Notes under the pieces: model-generated | What the model saw: only the letters and a program-made list of their open reading frames with translations | What the model was told of the DNA's origin: nothing | Database searches by the model: none | In this document: positions 27,610 to 36,482 of the stretch, one piece after another | How the letters are laid out: each line of letters starts with the position of its first letter | Numbering within the stretch: the first letter of the stretch is position 1 | Assembly: GCA_035606695.1 (NCBI GenBank) | Contig: DATNEW010000035.1 | Location: forward strand, 116,487 to 164,821 | Reading direction: 5' to 3' | DNA length: 48,335 nucleotides | Origin: Gemmatimonadaceae bacterium | GTDB taxonomy: Bacteria; Gemmatimonadota; Gemmatimonadetes; Gemmatimonadales; Gemmatimonadaceae | Program-made: the position numbers and the translations under genes

Positions 27610-28857
27610 TTAAGCCGACATGCCCTTGATGATCCCGTCGCCGAAGCCGGACGTCGAGACTTCGGACGCGCCGGGCATCTGGCGGGCGAGATCGTACGTG
27701 ACCCGCTTCGACTTGATGGCGTTCTCGAGGCCGCGCTCGATGAGCCGCGCGGCTTCATTCCAACCCATATATTCAAACATCATCACACCGGACAGGATGA
27801 CGCTGCCCGGGTTGATCTTGTCGAGATTGGCGTACTTGGGCGCGGTGCCGTGGGTCGCCTCGAACACGGCCACGCCGTCGCCGACGTTGCCGCCGGGCGC
27901 AATGCCCAGTCCGCCGACCTGCGCGGCCGCCGCGTCGGAGACGTAGTCGCCGTTCAGGTTCGGCGTCGCGATGACGGAATACTCATCGGGGCGCAGCAGC
28001 AGCTGCTGGAACATCGAGTCGGCGATGCGATCCTTGATGATCACCGCGTCGGCGCGCGCGCCCGGTCCGCCCTTCGCGAGGTCGGCTTCACTCACCAGCG
28101 TATCGGCGTACTTCTCGCGCGCCAGGTCATAGCCCCAGTCGCGGAACGCGCCTTCGGTGAATTTCATGATGTTGCCCTTGTGCATGAGCGTCACCGAGGG
28201 CAGGTCGTGCTTGAGCGCGTAACGAATCGCCATGTCGATCAGGCGCTTCGAGCCGAATTCCGACATCGGCTTGATGCCGATCGCCGAATGCTCGCGGATG
28301 TCCTTCTTGAATTCCTTCTGGATGAAGTCGCGGAGCTTGTCGGCTTCGGGCGATCCCGCCTTCCACTCGATGCCGGCGTACACGTCTTCGGTATTCTCGC
28401 GGAAGACGACGATGTTGAGCTTCCCCGGATCCTTCATCGGGCTGCCGACGCCCTCGAAGTAGCGGACGGGGCGAATGCAGGCGTAGAGGTCGAGGACCTG
28501 GCGCAGCGTCACGTTGAGCGAGCGAATGCCGCCGCCCACCGGCGTCGTGAGCGGACCCTTGATCGAGACGCGGAATTCCTGCATCGCGTCGACCGTTTCC
28601 TGCGGCAGCCAGTCGTTGTAATTCGTGAAGGCCTTTTCGCCGGCGAAGACTTCCATCCACGCCACGCGGCGTTCGCCGCCGTACGCCTTTTCGATGGCCG
28701 CGTCGAACACACGCACGGACGCGCGCCAGATGTCGGCGCCGGTCCCATCGCCTTCCACGAACGGGATGATCGGATTGTTCGGGACGTTGAGCACACCCTG
28801 CTCGTAACCGATGCGTTCTCCGTTCGACGGAACCTTGGCGAGCTTATACGTGGCCAT
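27610..28857 (-). CDS. icd: isocitrate dehydrogenase (NADP)
   Basis: Oxidises isocitrate to 2-oxoglutarate in the TCA cycle. The 415-residue protein has [12 protein letters not shown], the substrate serine in GGGIRSLNV (the residue phosphorylated by AceK in E. coli), [20 protein letters not shown], and [17 protein letters not shown]. The Lys-Tyr in that last motif corresponds to the E. coli residues that select NADP. A terminator lies just upstream, so icd has its own start of transcription within the 26 bases between that hairpin and ATG 28857, or is read through. Confidence 0.96.
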   Translation of the reverse strand: MATYKLAKVPSNGERIGYEQGVLNVPNNPIIPFVEGDGTGADIWRASVRVFDAAIEKAYGGERRVAWMEVFAGEKAFTNYNDWLPQETVDAMQEFRVSIKGPLTTPVGGGIRSLNVTLRQVLDLYACIRPVRYFEGVGSPMKDPGKLNIVVFRENTEDVYAGIEWKAGSPEADKLRDFIQKEFKKDIREHSAIGIKPMSEFGSKRLIDMAIRYALKHDLPSVTLMHKGNIMKFTEGAFRDWGYDLAREKYADTLVSEADLAKGGPGARADAVIIKDRIADSMFQQLLLRPDEYSVIATPNLNGDYVSDAAAAQVGGLGIAPGGNVGDGVAVFEATHGTAPKYANLDKINPGSVILSGVMMFEYMGWNEAARLIERGLENAIKSKRVTYDLARQMPGASEVSTSGFGDGIIKGMSA

Positions 28858-28883
28858 GACGCTCGAGTGTTTGTGAAAGCACG

Positions 28884-28916
28884 AATAAAAGAGGGCGCCG
28901 AAAGCTATCGGCGCCC
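28884..28916 (-). terminator. rho-independent terminator before icd
   Basis: On the minus strand GGGCGCCGA (28908-28916) and TCGGCGCCC (28893-28901) form a perfect 9-bp stem around TAGCTT, followed by TCTTTTATTC. It lies 25 bases past the stop of the secreted-protein gene at 28942. Confidence 0.85.
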
Positions 28917-28941
28917 GTGTGCCCCTTCAAGTAAAGCGGTG

Positions 28942-29691
28942 TCAGCGCTTCTCACAACTCATTCCAGCGAATCCACCGTTCATGTGATCGAGGAGCTCGC
29001 CGCTCGGCACGATGCGCCAGGATCGTCCGCGTGCACGGAGCGTCAGCACGCGGTGAGTCATGTACATGGCCACGTCGTCGCTGACTTTACGAGCGTCGTC
29101 GACGATCGCGTACGCCGTGGTATCGTCGCTGAAGGCAACGCCCTTCACCACCTGCCTGGGCATGGACTCGGGCGGAGGCAGCGGAGACAGTGCGCTGCAG
29201 TTCGAGCGCTTCCACGCTTCGATCATGCGGTACCGCGGGTCCTTCGCCTCGATCCATCGCGCGAGCGCGTCGTGCGGATCGAGGGCAACGAGCTCCGCCG
29301 CAGACGTGATACGCGCGTACTCATGTCCGTAGTACAGGAATGGATCGTCGTTCGCGCGCTTGTTGAGTTGCTGCACCTGCCATTCGGCGACGATGCGCGG
29401 CATCGTCGTATCGGTCGCCATGTACTCTTCGACGCTCCACCTGTGCGGTATGGCGCTACGCAGGTTGCCGATCTGCTGGTGGAAATACCGCGCGAAAGGC
29501 TCGAAGATGACGAACGCCGCCGCGGAGTCGTAGTGCTGGGCGCCGACGGCGGTATAGAAGGAATCGAGAACGGCGCGCACGGCGCGTTCGTCAGGCTTCG
29601 CGCGAGATTGTGCTCGCGCCGGCGCCGGGGAGACACCCGCGATTACTGCCAGGATGAGCAGGCAGGCGGCCGTAAGGATAGGCGTTTTCAC
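28942..29691 (-). CDS. secreted hypothetical protein
   Basis: A 249-residue protein. GTG 29691 gives a clean signal peptide: VKTPILTAACLLILAVIAG and cleavage after APARA. The mature part starts with RAVRAVLDSFYTAV, which resembles the opening helix of NTF2/SnoaL-like proteins, and ends in VLTLRARGRSWRIVPSGELLDHMNGG, also compatible with that fold. The family is not certain. A pair of cysteines (SNCSAL, MSCEKR) could form a disulfide. The frame is open for 141 codons upstream, but that part has no coding character. It has its own terminator and is monocistronic. Confidence 0.7.
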   Translation of the reverse strand: MKTPILTAACLLILAVIAGVSPAPARAQSRAKPDERAVRAVLDSFYTAVGAQHYDSAAAFVIFEPFARYFHQQIGNLRSAIPHRWSVEEYMATDTTMPRIVAEWQVQQLNKRANDDPFLYYGHEYARITSAAELVALDPHDALARWIEAKDPRYRMIEAWKRSNCSALSPLPPPESMPRQVVKGVAFSDDTTAYAIVDDARKVSDDVAMYMTHRVLTLRARGRSWRIVPSGELLDHMNGGFAGMSCEKR

Positions 29692-30214
29692 GCTGGCTCG
29701 GCTAGGTGTGTCGAGGAAGAAAACTGTCCTTGGGGGCGCGGCATCGCCAGTAGTCGCCGCCGACGGAATTAGTTGCGGGGTTCTACGCTGGGCTTTGGCA
29801 GTCGTCACAGGACGAGGTTTCGGAGTTCCAACGGGGCGGGCTGCCGGCCCATCATCTTTGTTTCGCACGCGACACGAGACGGTCGCGAGAAGGCCGCGCC
29901 GGCACGCGTACGTGTTCCAATGCGCGCGCGGCTGTCTCGACGCGAACCCCAGACAGCGCGTCACTCCAGCGAGAACAGGATCGGAGAACAAATCGGTGCG
30001 GTTCGCATGAGATTTCTCGACCCCCGTATCAGATAGGCGATCACCAGACGTTCGCCCCAGGATTGTGGTCCGCACGGGCTGCAGCGTTACGAACCAAGTC
30101 CTGTGTCGCAACATGGCCCTCTAATAATATATCTTGAAAATTGCATTAGTGATACTTATAGTCGGCGTCGACTACTGATTCGTCCATGACCATGCGCCAT
30201 GACTTGGGGCCTGT
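29692..30214. other. 523-bp divergent intergenic region
   Basis: Lies between the secreted-protein gene (minus) and the protease gene (plus). No convincing ORF or RNA gene is visible. The right half, from about 30118, changes abruptly to A/T-rich sequence with the protease promoter. A short palindrome GTCGGCGTCGAC lies at 30161-30172. Confidence 0.6.
30134..30162 (+). promoter_or_regulatory. sigma70-type promoter of the protease-lipoprotein pair
   Basis: TTGAAA (30134-30139), a 17-base spacer, and TATAGT (30157-30162), in an A/T-rich stretch. It would start transcription about 45 bases before the protease ATG. This is one of the best consensus matches in the window. Confidence 0.65.
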
Positions 30215-31552
30215 ATGCGTCACCGCAATCACATCGTGCTCAATGCGTTTGCACTCGGCGTTCTGGCCTGCAGCAACGACAGGCCGACCAGCCCGCGTTT
30301 CGCGGCTGCAGCCGTCGGCGTTCGCAGCTTAGGCACTCAGCCAGCCTCCCCGCTGGCGATTGGCGCTATTGATTCCATTTATCTCGCGATTACTGGTAGC
30401 TCGCCGGAGTTTGGCGGCATTGCCGCGGATCCCGACGATGGGATCGAACTCATGCTCACGGACACGCTTCGTCAATCTGAAGTGCGGGCAACTGTCTTGG
30501 CGGCGCTTGGTCAGCGTTTTAGCGCCCGGCACGCCGCCAAACCGTGGCATCGCGTTTCGGTCAAATACTCGTACGCGACACTGGCGGCATGGCGAAACGC
30601 CCTAATGGCTCCGGTCCTCAACGCGCCCGGCGGAGTGGGTATCGGTATCGATCACCGACGTAACCTCGTTCGAATCGGCGTTGCCGAAGATTCGACGATT
30701 GGAGCCACACGGGCCAAAGTCGCGCAGCTAGGAATACCGGAGGATGCTGTTCTCATTGAGGTGCAATCTCAGCCGCGACGCTTGAGTGGGACCCTCTGGG
30801 ACACCTACCGACCGACTCGTGCTGGTTTTTTTATTGGCGTCTACTATACGGGGGGCGCTAGCGGCTGCACGCTCGGGCCGGTCGCGCAGGTCGGGCTTTC
30901 GTACTATTTCCTCACGGCAGCACACTGCACTGATGACTTTGGACTTAACGACCACAGTACCGTTGCACAAACAACCAACGGCCCCACAATCGGTTTTGAG
31001 ACTGGCCTCAAGAGCCCACCCGGGTTTTTCTCGACGGGGCATTGCGACGCCGGCGCCCCCACATTCTGCGTCCACTCGGATGTCGTCGTAATATCGTACG
31101 CGATCGGCGTAACGAACGATCTCGGAACCATCGCGAGAACCATCAACAAAAACCAATTCGCGAATGGCTCTCTATTTTTAAGTTCGCCCGATTATACCAC
31201 CATCGATAACGTGGAGGGCCATTCGGGCCAGGGCGCCGCACAAACTGGCTACGAAATCGACAAAGTCGGAGCTATTTCGGGCTGGACATACGGTTACGTC
31301 CAAGATCCTTGCTATACGTACAATGTTGCCGGCTCGGACCAGCGCAATGTGTGCTTCTACAATGTGAACGGCGCGTCATCCAATGGCGACAGCGGAGCAC
31401 CGACGTTCGGGCCACCGACGAGCTTTGTCGGTGCGACGCTCTTTGGCGTTCTATCGACTGGGACATCCGCGTCTTTCCAGTACTCTTCAATGACCGCGAT
31501 CTTCAGCGATCTGAGTCTCAGTCCCAGCTCGTGGTTCTTCTGCGCGTGTTAG
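30215..31552 (+). CDS. secreted trypsin-like serine protease (S1 family), probable lipoprotein precursor
   Basis: A 445-residue precursor. Residues 1-19 form a lipoprotein-type signal (FALGVLAC, lipid Cys19). Residues 20-200 look like a propeptide. The protease domain follows, with catalytic H237 (LTAAHC), D289 (SDVVVI) and S393 (NGDSGAPTF), resembling bacterial streptogrisin/alpha-lytic-type enzymes. Eight or more cysteines suggest disulfides, including C218/C238 around the histidine loop and C443/C445 at the end. Third codon positions carry more A/T than in surrounding genes, suggesting transfer (inference). A stop codon lies four bases before the lipoprotein gene. Confidence 0.85.
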   Translation: MRHRNHIVLNAFALGVLACSNDRPTSPRFAAAAVGVRSLGTQPASPLAIGAIDSIYLAITGSSPEFGGIAADPDDGIELMLTDTLRQSEVRATVLAALGQRFSARHAAKPWHRVSVKYSYATLAAWRNALMAPVLNAPGGVGIGIDHRRNLVRIGVAEDSTIGATRAKVAQLGIPEDAVLIEVQSQPRRLSGTLWDTYRPTRAGFFIGVYYTGGASGCTLGPVAQVGLSYYFLTAAHCTDDFGLNDHSTVAQTTNGPTIGFETGLKSPPGFFSTGHCDAGAPTFCVHSDVVVISYAIGVTNDLGTIARTINKNQFANGSLFLSSPDYTTIDNVEGHSGQGAAQTGYEIDKVGAISGWTYGYVQDPCYTYNVAGSDQRNVCFYNVNGASSNGDSGAPTFGPPTSFVGATLFGVLSTGTSASFQYSSMTAIFSDLSLSPSSWFFCAC

Positions 31553-31556
31553 CGCC

Positions 31557-32048
31557 GTGTCGAGACTACGGAGCGTGCTCGCCACATTCCTGATAGTAAT
31601 CCCAAGCTGCGGTTCGCCTCAGCCGGACCTGTTCGTTCAATGCACGCGTCCCGATACGTGGGTGATTCATGACGGCAAGGCTGACACGATCCAGGTCTGC
31701 ATCCGAGGCCGAATTACCACGCGAGGTCGACGAGTTGCCGAGATTGAGTTAGACCTCTACAACGGGGGAGCCGATGTTACGCGATTCTGGGCATCGGCTC
31801 GGCCTCCTCATGTCGAATTCAGCTTCGTGAACGAGTCCGGTAAACTCCTCTGGCAAACACCTGATACCCAGCCGCGCTCTATGATTCTGTCGCTATTATC
31901 CCTGGCGCCAGATCAAACACTGCCACTCAGAATGTCAGATGACATCGGATCAGTTGCACTGGACGAGCATTCGCGTGTCCGCGCCCGAATGCAGTTGAAC
32001 CATGCGAGTTTTGAAACTTCGCTGATCCGGCTGTCCAGAATTCGTTGA
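31557..32048 (+). CDS. putative lipoprotein
   Basis: A 163-residue protein with GTG start 31557, four bases after the protease stop. Residues 1-18 form a lipoprotein signal with lipobox VIPSC (Cys18). The rest is beta-rich, with VCIRGRITTRGRRVAEIELDLYNGGAD and VEFSFVNESGKLLW. This pattern is seen in immunoglobulin-like or protease-inhibitor-like exported domains, but I do not recognise the family. Its tight coupling to the protease suggests a functional partner such as an inhibitor or chaperone (inference). It shares the lower G+C character of the protease gene. Confidence 0.65.
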   Translation: MSRLRSVLATFLIVIPSCGSPQPDLFVQCTRPDTWVIHDGKADTIQVCIRGRITTRGRRVAEIELDLYNGGADVTRFWASARPPHVEFSFVNESGKLLWQTPDTQPRSMILSLLSLAPDQTLPLRMSDDIGSVALDEHSRVRARMQLNHASFETSLIRLSRIR

Positions 32049-32139
32049 TGCTGCGTCGCTTTTCGCCGCGACGACTGCTTGCCGCGACGACAAAAGCGTC
32101 CCGGCTGCCTCGATCACGAACTGCAAGATTTGTCTTCAA

Positions 32140-32223
32140 TGCCCAGGGCGAGACTCGAACTCGCAAGACCCGAAGGTCGGGGGATTTTGAGTCCCCTGCG
32201 TCTACCAATTCCACCACCTGGGC
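32140..32223 (-). tRNA. tRNA-Leu (anticodon CAA)
   Basis: An 84-nt class II tRNA on the minus strand. The acceptor stem is GCCCAGG/CCTGGGC with discriminator A at 32140. The D-loop is GGTGGAATTGGTAGAC, and the anticodon stem GGGGA/TCCCC has loop CTCAAAA (anticodon CAA, reads UUG). The long variable arm is CCGACCTTCGGGTC-type, and the T-arm contains GTTCGAGTC. The 3' CCA is not encoded. Confidence 0.95.
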
Positions 32224-32233
32224 TCGAGTGCGC

Positions 32234-32262
32234 AATGTAGCGGTCGTGACGCGCGCGCTCAA
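32234..32262 (-). promoter_or_regulatory. tRNA-Leu promoter
   Basis: On the minus strand TTGAGC (32257-32262), a 17-base spacer and TACATT (32234-32239) lie 10 bases before the tRNA 5' end. The site lies in the short gap after the stop of the Spy-like gene. Confidence 0.6.
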
Positions 32263-32273
32263 CGCCGCGGGCG

Positions 32274-32867
32274 TTATTGCGCCGGCGGTGGCCCCGGCGG
32301 CGGTCCGCCTCGACGACCCTGCGCAGTCAGATCCGCGATGCGGTGTTGCAGCTGCTCGCGCAGGGCCATGTACTTGGCGCGCTGCACCGGATTCAGGAAC
32401 GCCGACAGATCCTTCTGCTCGCCCTCGAGGATGTCGGCGCGCTTGCGCTCTCCCTGCACGAGCCGGTTGAGATACTGATCCACCTTCCCCGCATCCGGCG
32501 TGGCCGTGGTATCCTCGAGCAGCGCGCGAAGTCCCTGCCGCGCCTCGCGCTCGTCGCGCTGCATGGACTGACGCTGCTGCTGGTACTTATCGTCGACCTG
32601 CTTGAGCTGCTTCGCCTGATCGTCGGTAAGGGCCAGCTGGCGCCGCACGACTTCGGCGAAGCGATCGCGAATCTGACGGCGCAGCGCCTGTTGCGGATCC
32701 GGCGCACCGCGACCCGCGCGACCACCGGCGGCACGTCCCCGACCGCCGGCGATGCGAGCGGAGTCATTTCGGCGGCCACCGCCGCCCTGCGCCTGCACCG
32801 TACCGCCTCCGGCCAGCAGCGTCGCCGCCACCGCCACCGCGAAGAGAGAGCGCGCGCGGGCATTCAT
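32274..32867 (-). CDS. Spy/CpxP-like periplasmic protein
   Basis: A 197-residue exported protein. A signal peptide (SLFAVAVAATLLAGGGTVQAQ) is followed by a Gly/Arg-rich stretch. Then comes a long helical region with ALTDDQAKQLKQVDDKYQQQRQ and LNPVQRAKYMALREQLQ, matching the LTxxQ-type repeats of Spy/CpxP/CnrX proteins. It ends in GGPPPGPPPAQ. It follows the anti-sigma factor with an ATGA overlap. In that position it may act as a periplasmic sensor or chaperone controlling the sigma factor, as CnrX does in metal resistance (inference). No metal-binding His/Cys cluster is visible. Confidence 0.78.
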   Translation of the reverse strand: MNARARSLFAVAVAATLLAGGGTVQAQGGGGRRNDSARIAGGRGRAAGGRAGRGAPDPQQALRRQIRDRFAEVVRRQLALTDDQAKQLKQVDDKYQQQRQSMQRDEREARQGLRALLEDTTATPDAGKVDQYLNRLVQGERKRADILEGEQKDLSAFLNPVQRAKYMALREQLQHRIADLTAQGRRGGPPPGPPPAQ

Positions 32868-33598
32868 CAGATATCTCCTGAGGTCCGCGTGTTGATGCGC
32901 AGCGACACCGGTTCGGGTTCCGCGACCGGGACCGCCGGCAACTTGTCGATGTCCTGCAGCAACGCCTTCAATTGCGATTCACTCAAATTCGACAAACTCG
33001 CGTCGCTGGCCGACACGGCCGGAGTCGTTTGATCGGCAGTCGTCGCGGCGACCTCCGTCGCACTCGGGTGCACTGTCGGCGCCGGCTGCGTCCGCGGAGC
33101 AGCGCCCGCCACCACGGCCGCATTCGGCGACGAGCTAACGCCAATCGAACTATCGGGCACCCGCGTCGTCGACGCGGACGCCGTGACGGTCGAGGAGGCG
33201 GCGCGAATGGATTCCGAGGATTCCGTCGCCGACGGACCACGATTGAGCAGCGCCACCGAGCTGCCACCCGCCACGAGCAGCGTCACCGCCGCCGCGACCC
33301 GCCAATCCGCCCACACCCGACGCCGCGGATCGAGCCGCACGACGCCAGGAACAGCAGCAACAGCGTGACCGCTTTGCGCCGGCGGCTTGGGCAGCGCCTG
33401 CATCACGAAATTCAAATCGACGCGCGGGGTGCGCGCTTCGATCGCCGCGCGAACCTCGGCGAGCAGGGCGAGCTCGTCGCGGCAGTCGACGCAGTCGGCG
33501 AGATGCGCCATCACCTGCGCACGCACGCCGTCGTTCAGGCGCTCGTGCAGCAGTTCCGGCAATCGATCGCGGATTTCCGCGTTGGTGCAGTCATTCAT
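32867..33598 (-). CDS. zinc-finger (HC2-type) anti-sigma factor
   Basis: A 243-residue single-pass membrane protein. The cytosolic N-terminal domain has HLADCVDCRDELALL, the H-x3-C-x2-C zinc-binding motif of anti-sigma factors. A membrane helix lies at about residues 100-117 (VAAAVTLLVAGGSSVALL). The periplasmic part is Ser/Ala/Thr-rich and ends in a short conserved-looking segment (LSESQLKALLQDIDKLPAVP). The gene overlaps the sigma gene by 8 bases (ATGAATGA). It very likely sequesters that sigma factor. Confidence 0.88.
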   Translation of the reverse strand: MNDCTNAEIRDRLPELLHERLNDGVRAQVMAHLADCVDCRDELALLAEVRAAIEARTPRVDLNFVMQALPKPPAQSGHAVAAVPGVVRLDPRRRVWADWRVAAAVTLLVAGGSSVALLNRGPSATESSESIRAASSTVTASASTTRVPDSSIGVSSSPNAAVVAGAAPRTQPAPTVHPSATEVAATTADQTTPAVSASDASLSNLSESQLKALLQDIDKLPAVPVAEPEPVSLRINTRTSGDI

Positions 33599-34154
33599 CG
33601 AGAGACTCCTTCACGGCGCGCATGGCGTTGTGATAGTGCACGCGCGCGGCGCCTTCCGTCGTGCCGACCGCGTCGGCGATTTCCTTGTACGACATTCCTT
33701 CCGTCACACGCAACGTGAACACCTCGCGCTGCGTCGGCGACAGGCGCTCGACGGCCTGCTGCAACCGAATCTTCGTTTCGTCGGCGACGACGCTGTCGAG
33801 CGCATCGTACTCCGTTGCCGCGTCGCCTTCCTTGACTTCATCGCGATCGCGCCGCCGCTTCTCGGCGCGCCGCCGGTCCAGGAGCAACCGGCGCTCGATC
33901 GTGAACAACCACGTTCGAAATGAGCTCTCGCCGCGAAACCCGTCGATCGAGTTGAATGCGCGAACGAACGTGTCCTGCACCAGCTCGTCCACCTCGTTGC
34001 GTTCACCGGAGCTGACGGCGAAGCGCGCCAGAGCCGACGCGTGCCGCTCGACCAACTCCGAGGCCGCACGCTCGTCCCCAGCCCGCCATTTGGCGATGAG
34101 CTCCCGGTCGCGGTCGTCATCGCTTCCCTTTCCCCTCCCCTGGGCATCGCTCAT
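33591..34154 (-). CDS. ECF-family RNA polymerase sigma factor
   Basis: A 187-residue extracytoplasmic-function sigma factor. Region 2 contains DELVQDTFVRAFNSIDGFRGESSFRTWLFTI. An acidic linker follows, and region 4 contains LSPTQREVFTLRVTEGMSYKEIADAVGTTEGAARVHYHNA, the helix-turn-helix that reads the -35 element. ATG 34154 (MSDAQGRG) is used; a TTG lies nine bases upstream. It heads a three-gene operon with its anti-sigma factor and a Spy-like protein, implying control by envelope stress. A TATATT box lies upstream without a clear partner. Confidence 0.92.
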   Translation of the reverse strand: MSDAQGRGKGSDDDRDRELIAKWRAGDERAASELVERHASALARFAVSSGERNEVDELVQDTFVRAFNSIDGFRGESSFRTWLFTIERRLLLDRRRAEKRRRDRDEVKEGDAATEYDALDSVVADETKIRLQQAVERLSPTQREVFTLRVTEGMSYKEIADAVGTTEGAARVHYHNAMRAVKESLDE

Positions 34155-34260
34155 TCGGTCCAACAGGTAGACGCCACGGGCACTCGGCCGTTAAGGTGTT
34201 CGCGGACTGGCGGCAATATACATCCCACGACGTATTCCACTCCCTATCTCCAGACGTGCC

Positions 34261-34926
34261 ATGCCGATAGAACGAATCGCCCACCGGGGAGCCAAGCGGG
34301 AGTTGCCCGAGAATACGATCCCCGCGTTTCGGCGGGCGTTCGAGCGCGGGGCGGATGCCATCGAGCTCGACGTTCACGCCACCTCGGACGGGGTCGTCGT
34401 CGTCCACCACGATCCCGGCGTTCGTCGTGGCGTGCGGATGGTCGAGATCGCTGAGACGCTGATCGACGGGCTCGGCACCCTGGACGGCGGGGGCCCAGCC
34501 CGACTGGCCGACGTCCTCGCCATGGTCCCGGCGAACCGAACCGTCTACGCGGAGATCAAGGGTCATGGCATCGAACGACTGGTGGCCGATTGCGTTGCCG
34601 CCGCGCCGCAAACCGTTCGCTGCGCCGTGCACTCGTTCGATCACGGGGCGATCGAAGTCATGCGCGACATCGCGCCCAACATTCCGCGCGGCGTTCTCTT
34701 CGAGAACGACACAGCCGGCATTCTCGACGTCATGGCGCGAACCGGCGCGCGCGACGTATGGCCCAACTGGAAGCTCGTCGATGCGTCGCTCGTGCACGCC
34801 GTGCATGATGCGGGCGGTCGCGTCATCGTGTGGACCGTGAACGACGTGGACGTCGCGCGCCGGCTGAGTGAGATCGGCGTCGACGGATTGTGCGGTGACG
34901 ACGTCCGCCTCTTTTCAGATTCCTGA
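34261..34926 (+). CDS. glycerophosphodiester phosphodiesterase
   Basis: Hydrolyses glycerophosphodiesters to sn-glycerol 3-phosphate and an alcohol. The 221-residue TIM-barrel protein has the catalytic HRG (IAHRGAKRELPENTIPAF), ELDVHATSDGVVVVHHDP with the metal-binding and general-acid residues, AEIKG in the middle and WTVNDVD near the C-terminus. No signal peptide is seen, so it is likely cytosolic (UgpQ-like). It is divergent from the sigma operon across 106 bases. Confidence 0.93.
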   Translation: MPIERIAHRGAKRELPENTIPAFRRAFERGADAIELDVHATSDGVVVVHHDPGVRRGVRMVEIAETLIDGLGTLDGGGPARLADVLAMVPANRTVYAEIKGHGIERLVADCVAAAPQTVRCAVHSFDHGAIEVMRDIAPNIPRGVLFENDTAGILDVMARTGARDVWPNWKLVDASLVHAVHDAGGRVIVWTVNDVDVARRLSEIGVDGLCGDDVRLFSDS

Positions 34927-34967
34927 TCCGCCCAGTCTGGCTCACGCCACCCGTCGCAGGTACGTTC

Positions 34968-36482
34968 GTGCCCAACCTCAACCACGATCGGATGCCACGA
35001 CTCTCGACGCGGCTCTTCCTCGCCGCGCTTTCCGCTTCGCTCCTCGGCGCATCGAGCTGCACGACGACGGCGCATGCTGCGTCGCAGCCCAGTCCACAAA
35101 CGCCGGCACCGCCGGCTGCGTCGACGACGCCGGCGGCTGATACCGGCAAATCGCCGCCACCCGGTCCCGGTGCGCTTTCCACGCCGCTCGCCGACCCATT
35201 TCCGAGCACGTACAAGCCGTTCGCGTCAACCCCGACGTACATCTACAACGTCACCATTCTCACCGCGGCGGGGCCGGCGATTCACAACGGCGCCGTCGTA
35301 TTGAGCGATGGCAAGATCGCCGCGGTCGGCACGACGGCGATGGACGTTCCAGCCGGCGCCGTTCGCATCGACGGCAACGGCAAGTATCTCACGCCGGGAA
35401 TCATCGACGTTCACTCGCATCTGGGCGTTTACGCCGCGCCCGGCGTCGACGCATTGAGCGACGGCAACGAGGCGACCAATCCCACGACGCCGTACGTGTG
35501 GGCGGAGCATTCGGTGTGGCCGCAGGATCCACAGTTCCCGCGCAATCTCGCCGGCGGTGTCACGACGCTGCAGGTGCTTCCAGGTTCGGCGAATCTCATC
35601 GGCGGCAGAAGTGTCGTCCTCAAGGTCGTGCCCGCGCGCACGGTGCAAGGCATGAAATTCCCCGGCGCCAAATACGGTCTCAAGATGGCGTGCGGCGAGA
35701 ACCCCAAGCGCGTCTACGCGCAGCGCGGTCCGTCGACGCGCATGGGCAACGTGGCGGGCTATCGCGCCGCATGGATTGCGGCCGAGGAGTATCGGCGGCG
35801 CTGGGACAAGTGGAACGCGGATCACAAGGGCGATCCGCCGTCGCGCGACCTGGGCAACGAGACGCTCGCGGAGGTGCTGCGCGGCAACATCCTCGTGCAC
35901 AACCACTGCTACCGCGCCGACGAGATGGCGCAGATGATCGACATCGCGCACGAATTCGGCTACAAGATCCGGGCATTCCATCACGGCGTCGAAGCGTACA
36001 AGATCGCCGACCTGCTCGCGAAAGAAGGTATCGGCGCCGCCGTGTGGGCCGATTGGGGCGGCTTCAAGATGGAAGCGGTCGACGCCATTCGCGGCAACCT
36101 GGCACTGCTCCAGCACGCGGGCGTGAAGACGATCGTGCATTCCGACGATCCATCCGGCTCGCAGCGCTTGAACCAGGAAGCGGCGAAAGGCATGGCCGAG
36201 GGGCGCAAGCTCGGCATCACGATCTCGGACGACGAGGCGATCAAGTGGCTCACGATCAATCCCGCGTGGGCGCTCGATCTCGATCGTCAGATCGGCTCGA
36301 TCGAGACCGGCAAGAATGCCGACGTCGTCTTGTGGTCGGGCAATCCGTTCAGCGTCTACACGCGCGCCGAGAAAGTGTGGATCGACGGCGCGATGTTGTT
36401 CGATCGGCTCGATCCGCAGCAGCGCTGGCGCACCGATTTCGAGCTGGGATTCATTCCCGCCGACCGTGGAGGGAGCCGCTGA
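34968..36482 (+). CDS. exported amidohydrolase family protein
   Basis: A 504-residue metal-dependent hydrolase. The N-terminus has a lipoprotein-like signal (LFLAALSASLLGASSC) and a 45-residue Pro/Ala/Thr linker. The catalytic barrel keeps the metal-binding H149-x-H151 (IDVHSHLG), H311 and H313 (LVHNHCY), H338/H339 (RAFHHG) and the Asp in VHSDDPSG. The C-terminal composite domain ends in GKNADVVLWSGNPF. GTG 34968 has GCAGG upstream; ATG 34992 is an alternative start. Substrate unknown; dipeptidase- or imidazolonepropionase-like. It overlaps the next, degenerate paralogue by one base (TGATG). Confidence 0.9.
   Translation: MPNLNHDRMPRLSTRLFLAALSASLLGASSCTTTAHAASQPSPQTPAPPAASTTPAADTGKSPPPGPGALSTPLADPFPSTYKPFASTPTYIYNVTILTAAGPAIHNGAVVLSDGKIAAVGTTAMDVPAGAVRIDGNGKYLTPGIIDVHSHLGVYAAPGVDALSDGNEATNPTTPYVWAEHSVWPQDPQFPRNLAGGVTTLQVLPGSANLIGGRSVVLKVVPARTVQGMKFPGAKYGLKMACGENPKRVYAQRGPSTRMGNVAGYRAAWIAAEEYRRRWDKWNADHKGDPPSRDLGNETLAEVLRGNILVHNHCYRADEMAQMIDIAHEFGYKIRAFHHGVEAYKIADLLAKEGIGAAVWADWGGFKMEAVDAIRGNLALLQHAGVKTIVHSDDPSGSQRLNQEAAKGMAEGRKLGITISDDEAIKWLTINPAWALDLDRQIGSIETGKNADVVLWSGNPFSVYTRAEKVWIDGAMLFDRLDPQQRWRTDFELGFIPADRGGSR

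Noticed and set aside
27601-29772. 723-codon plus-strand open frame across icd and the secreted-protein gene
   Set aside because: It is antisense to clear genes, rich in Arg, His and Asp, and shows no family motif; a high-GC shadow frame.
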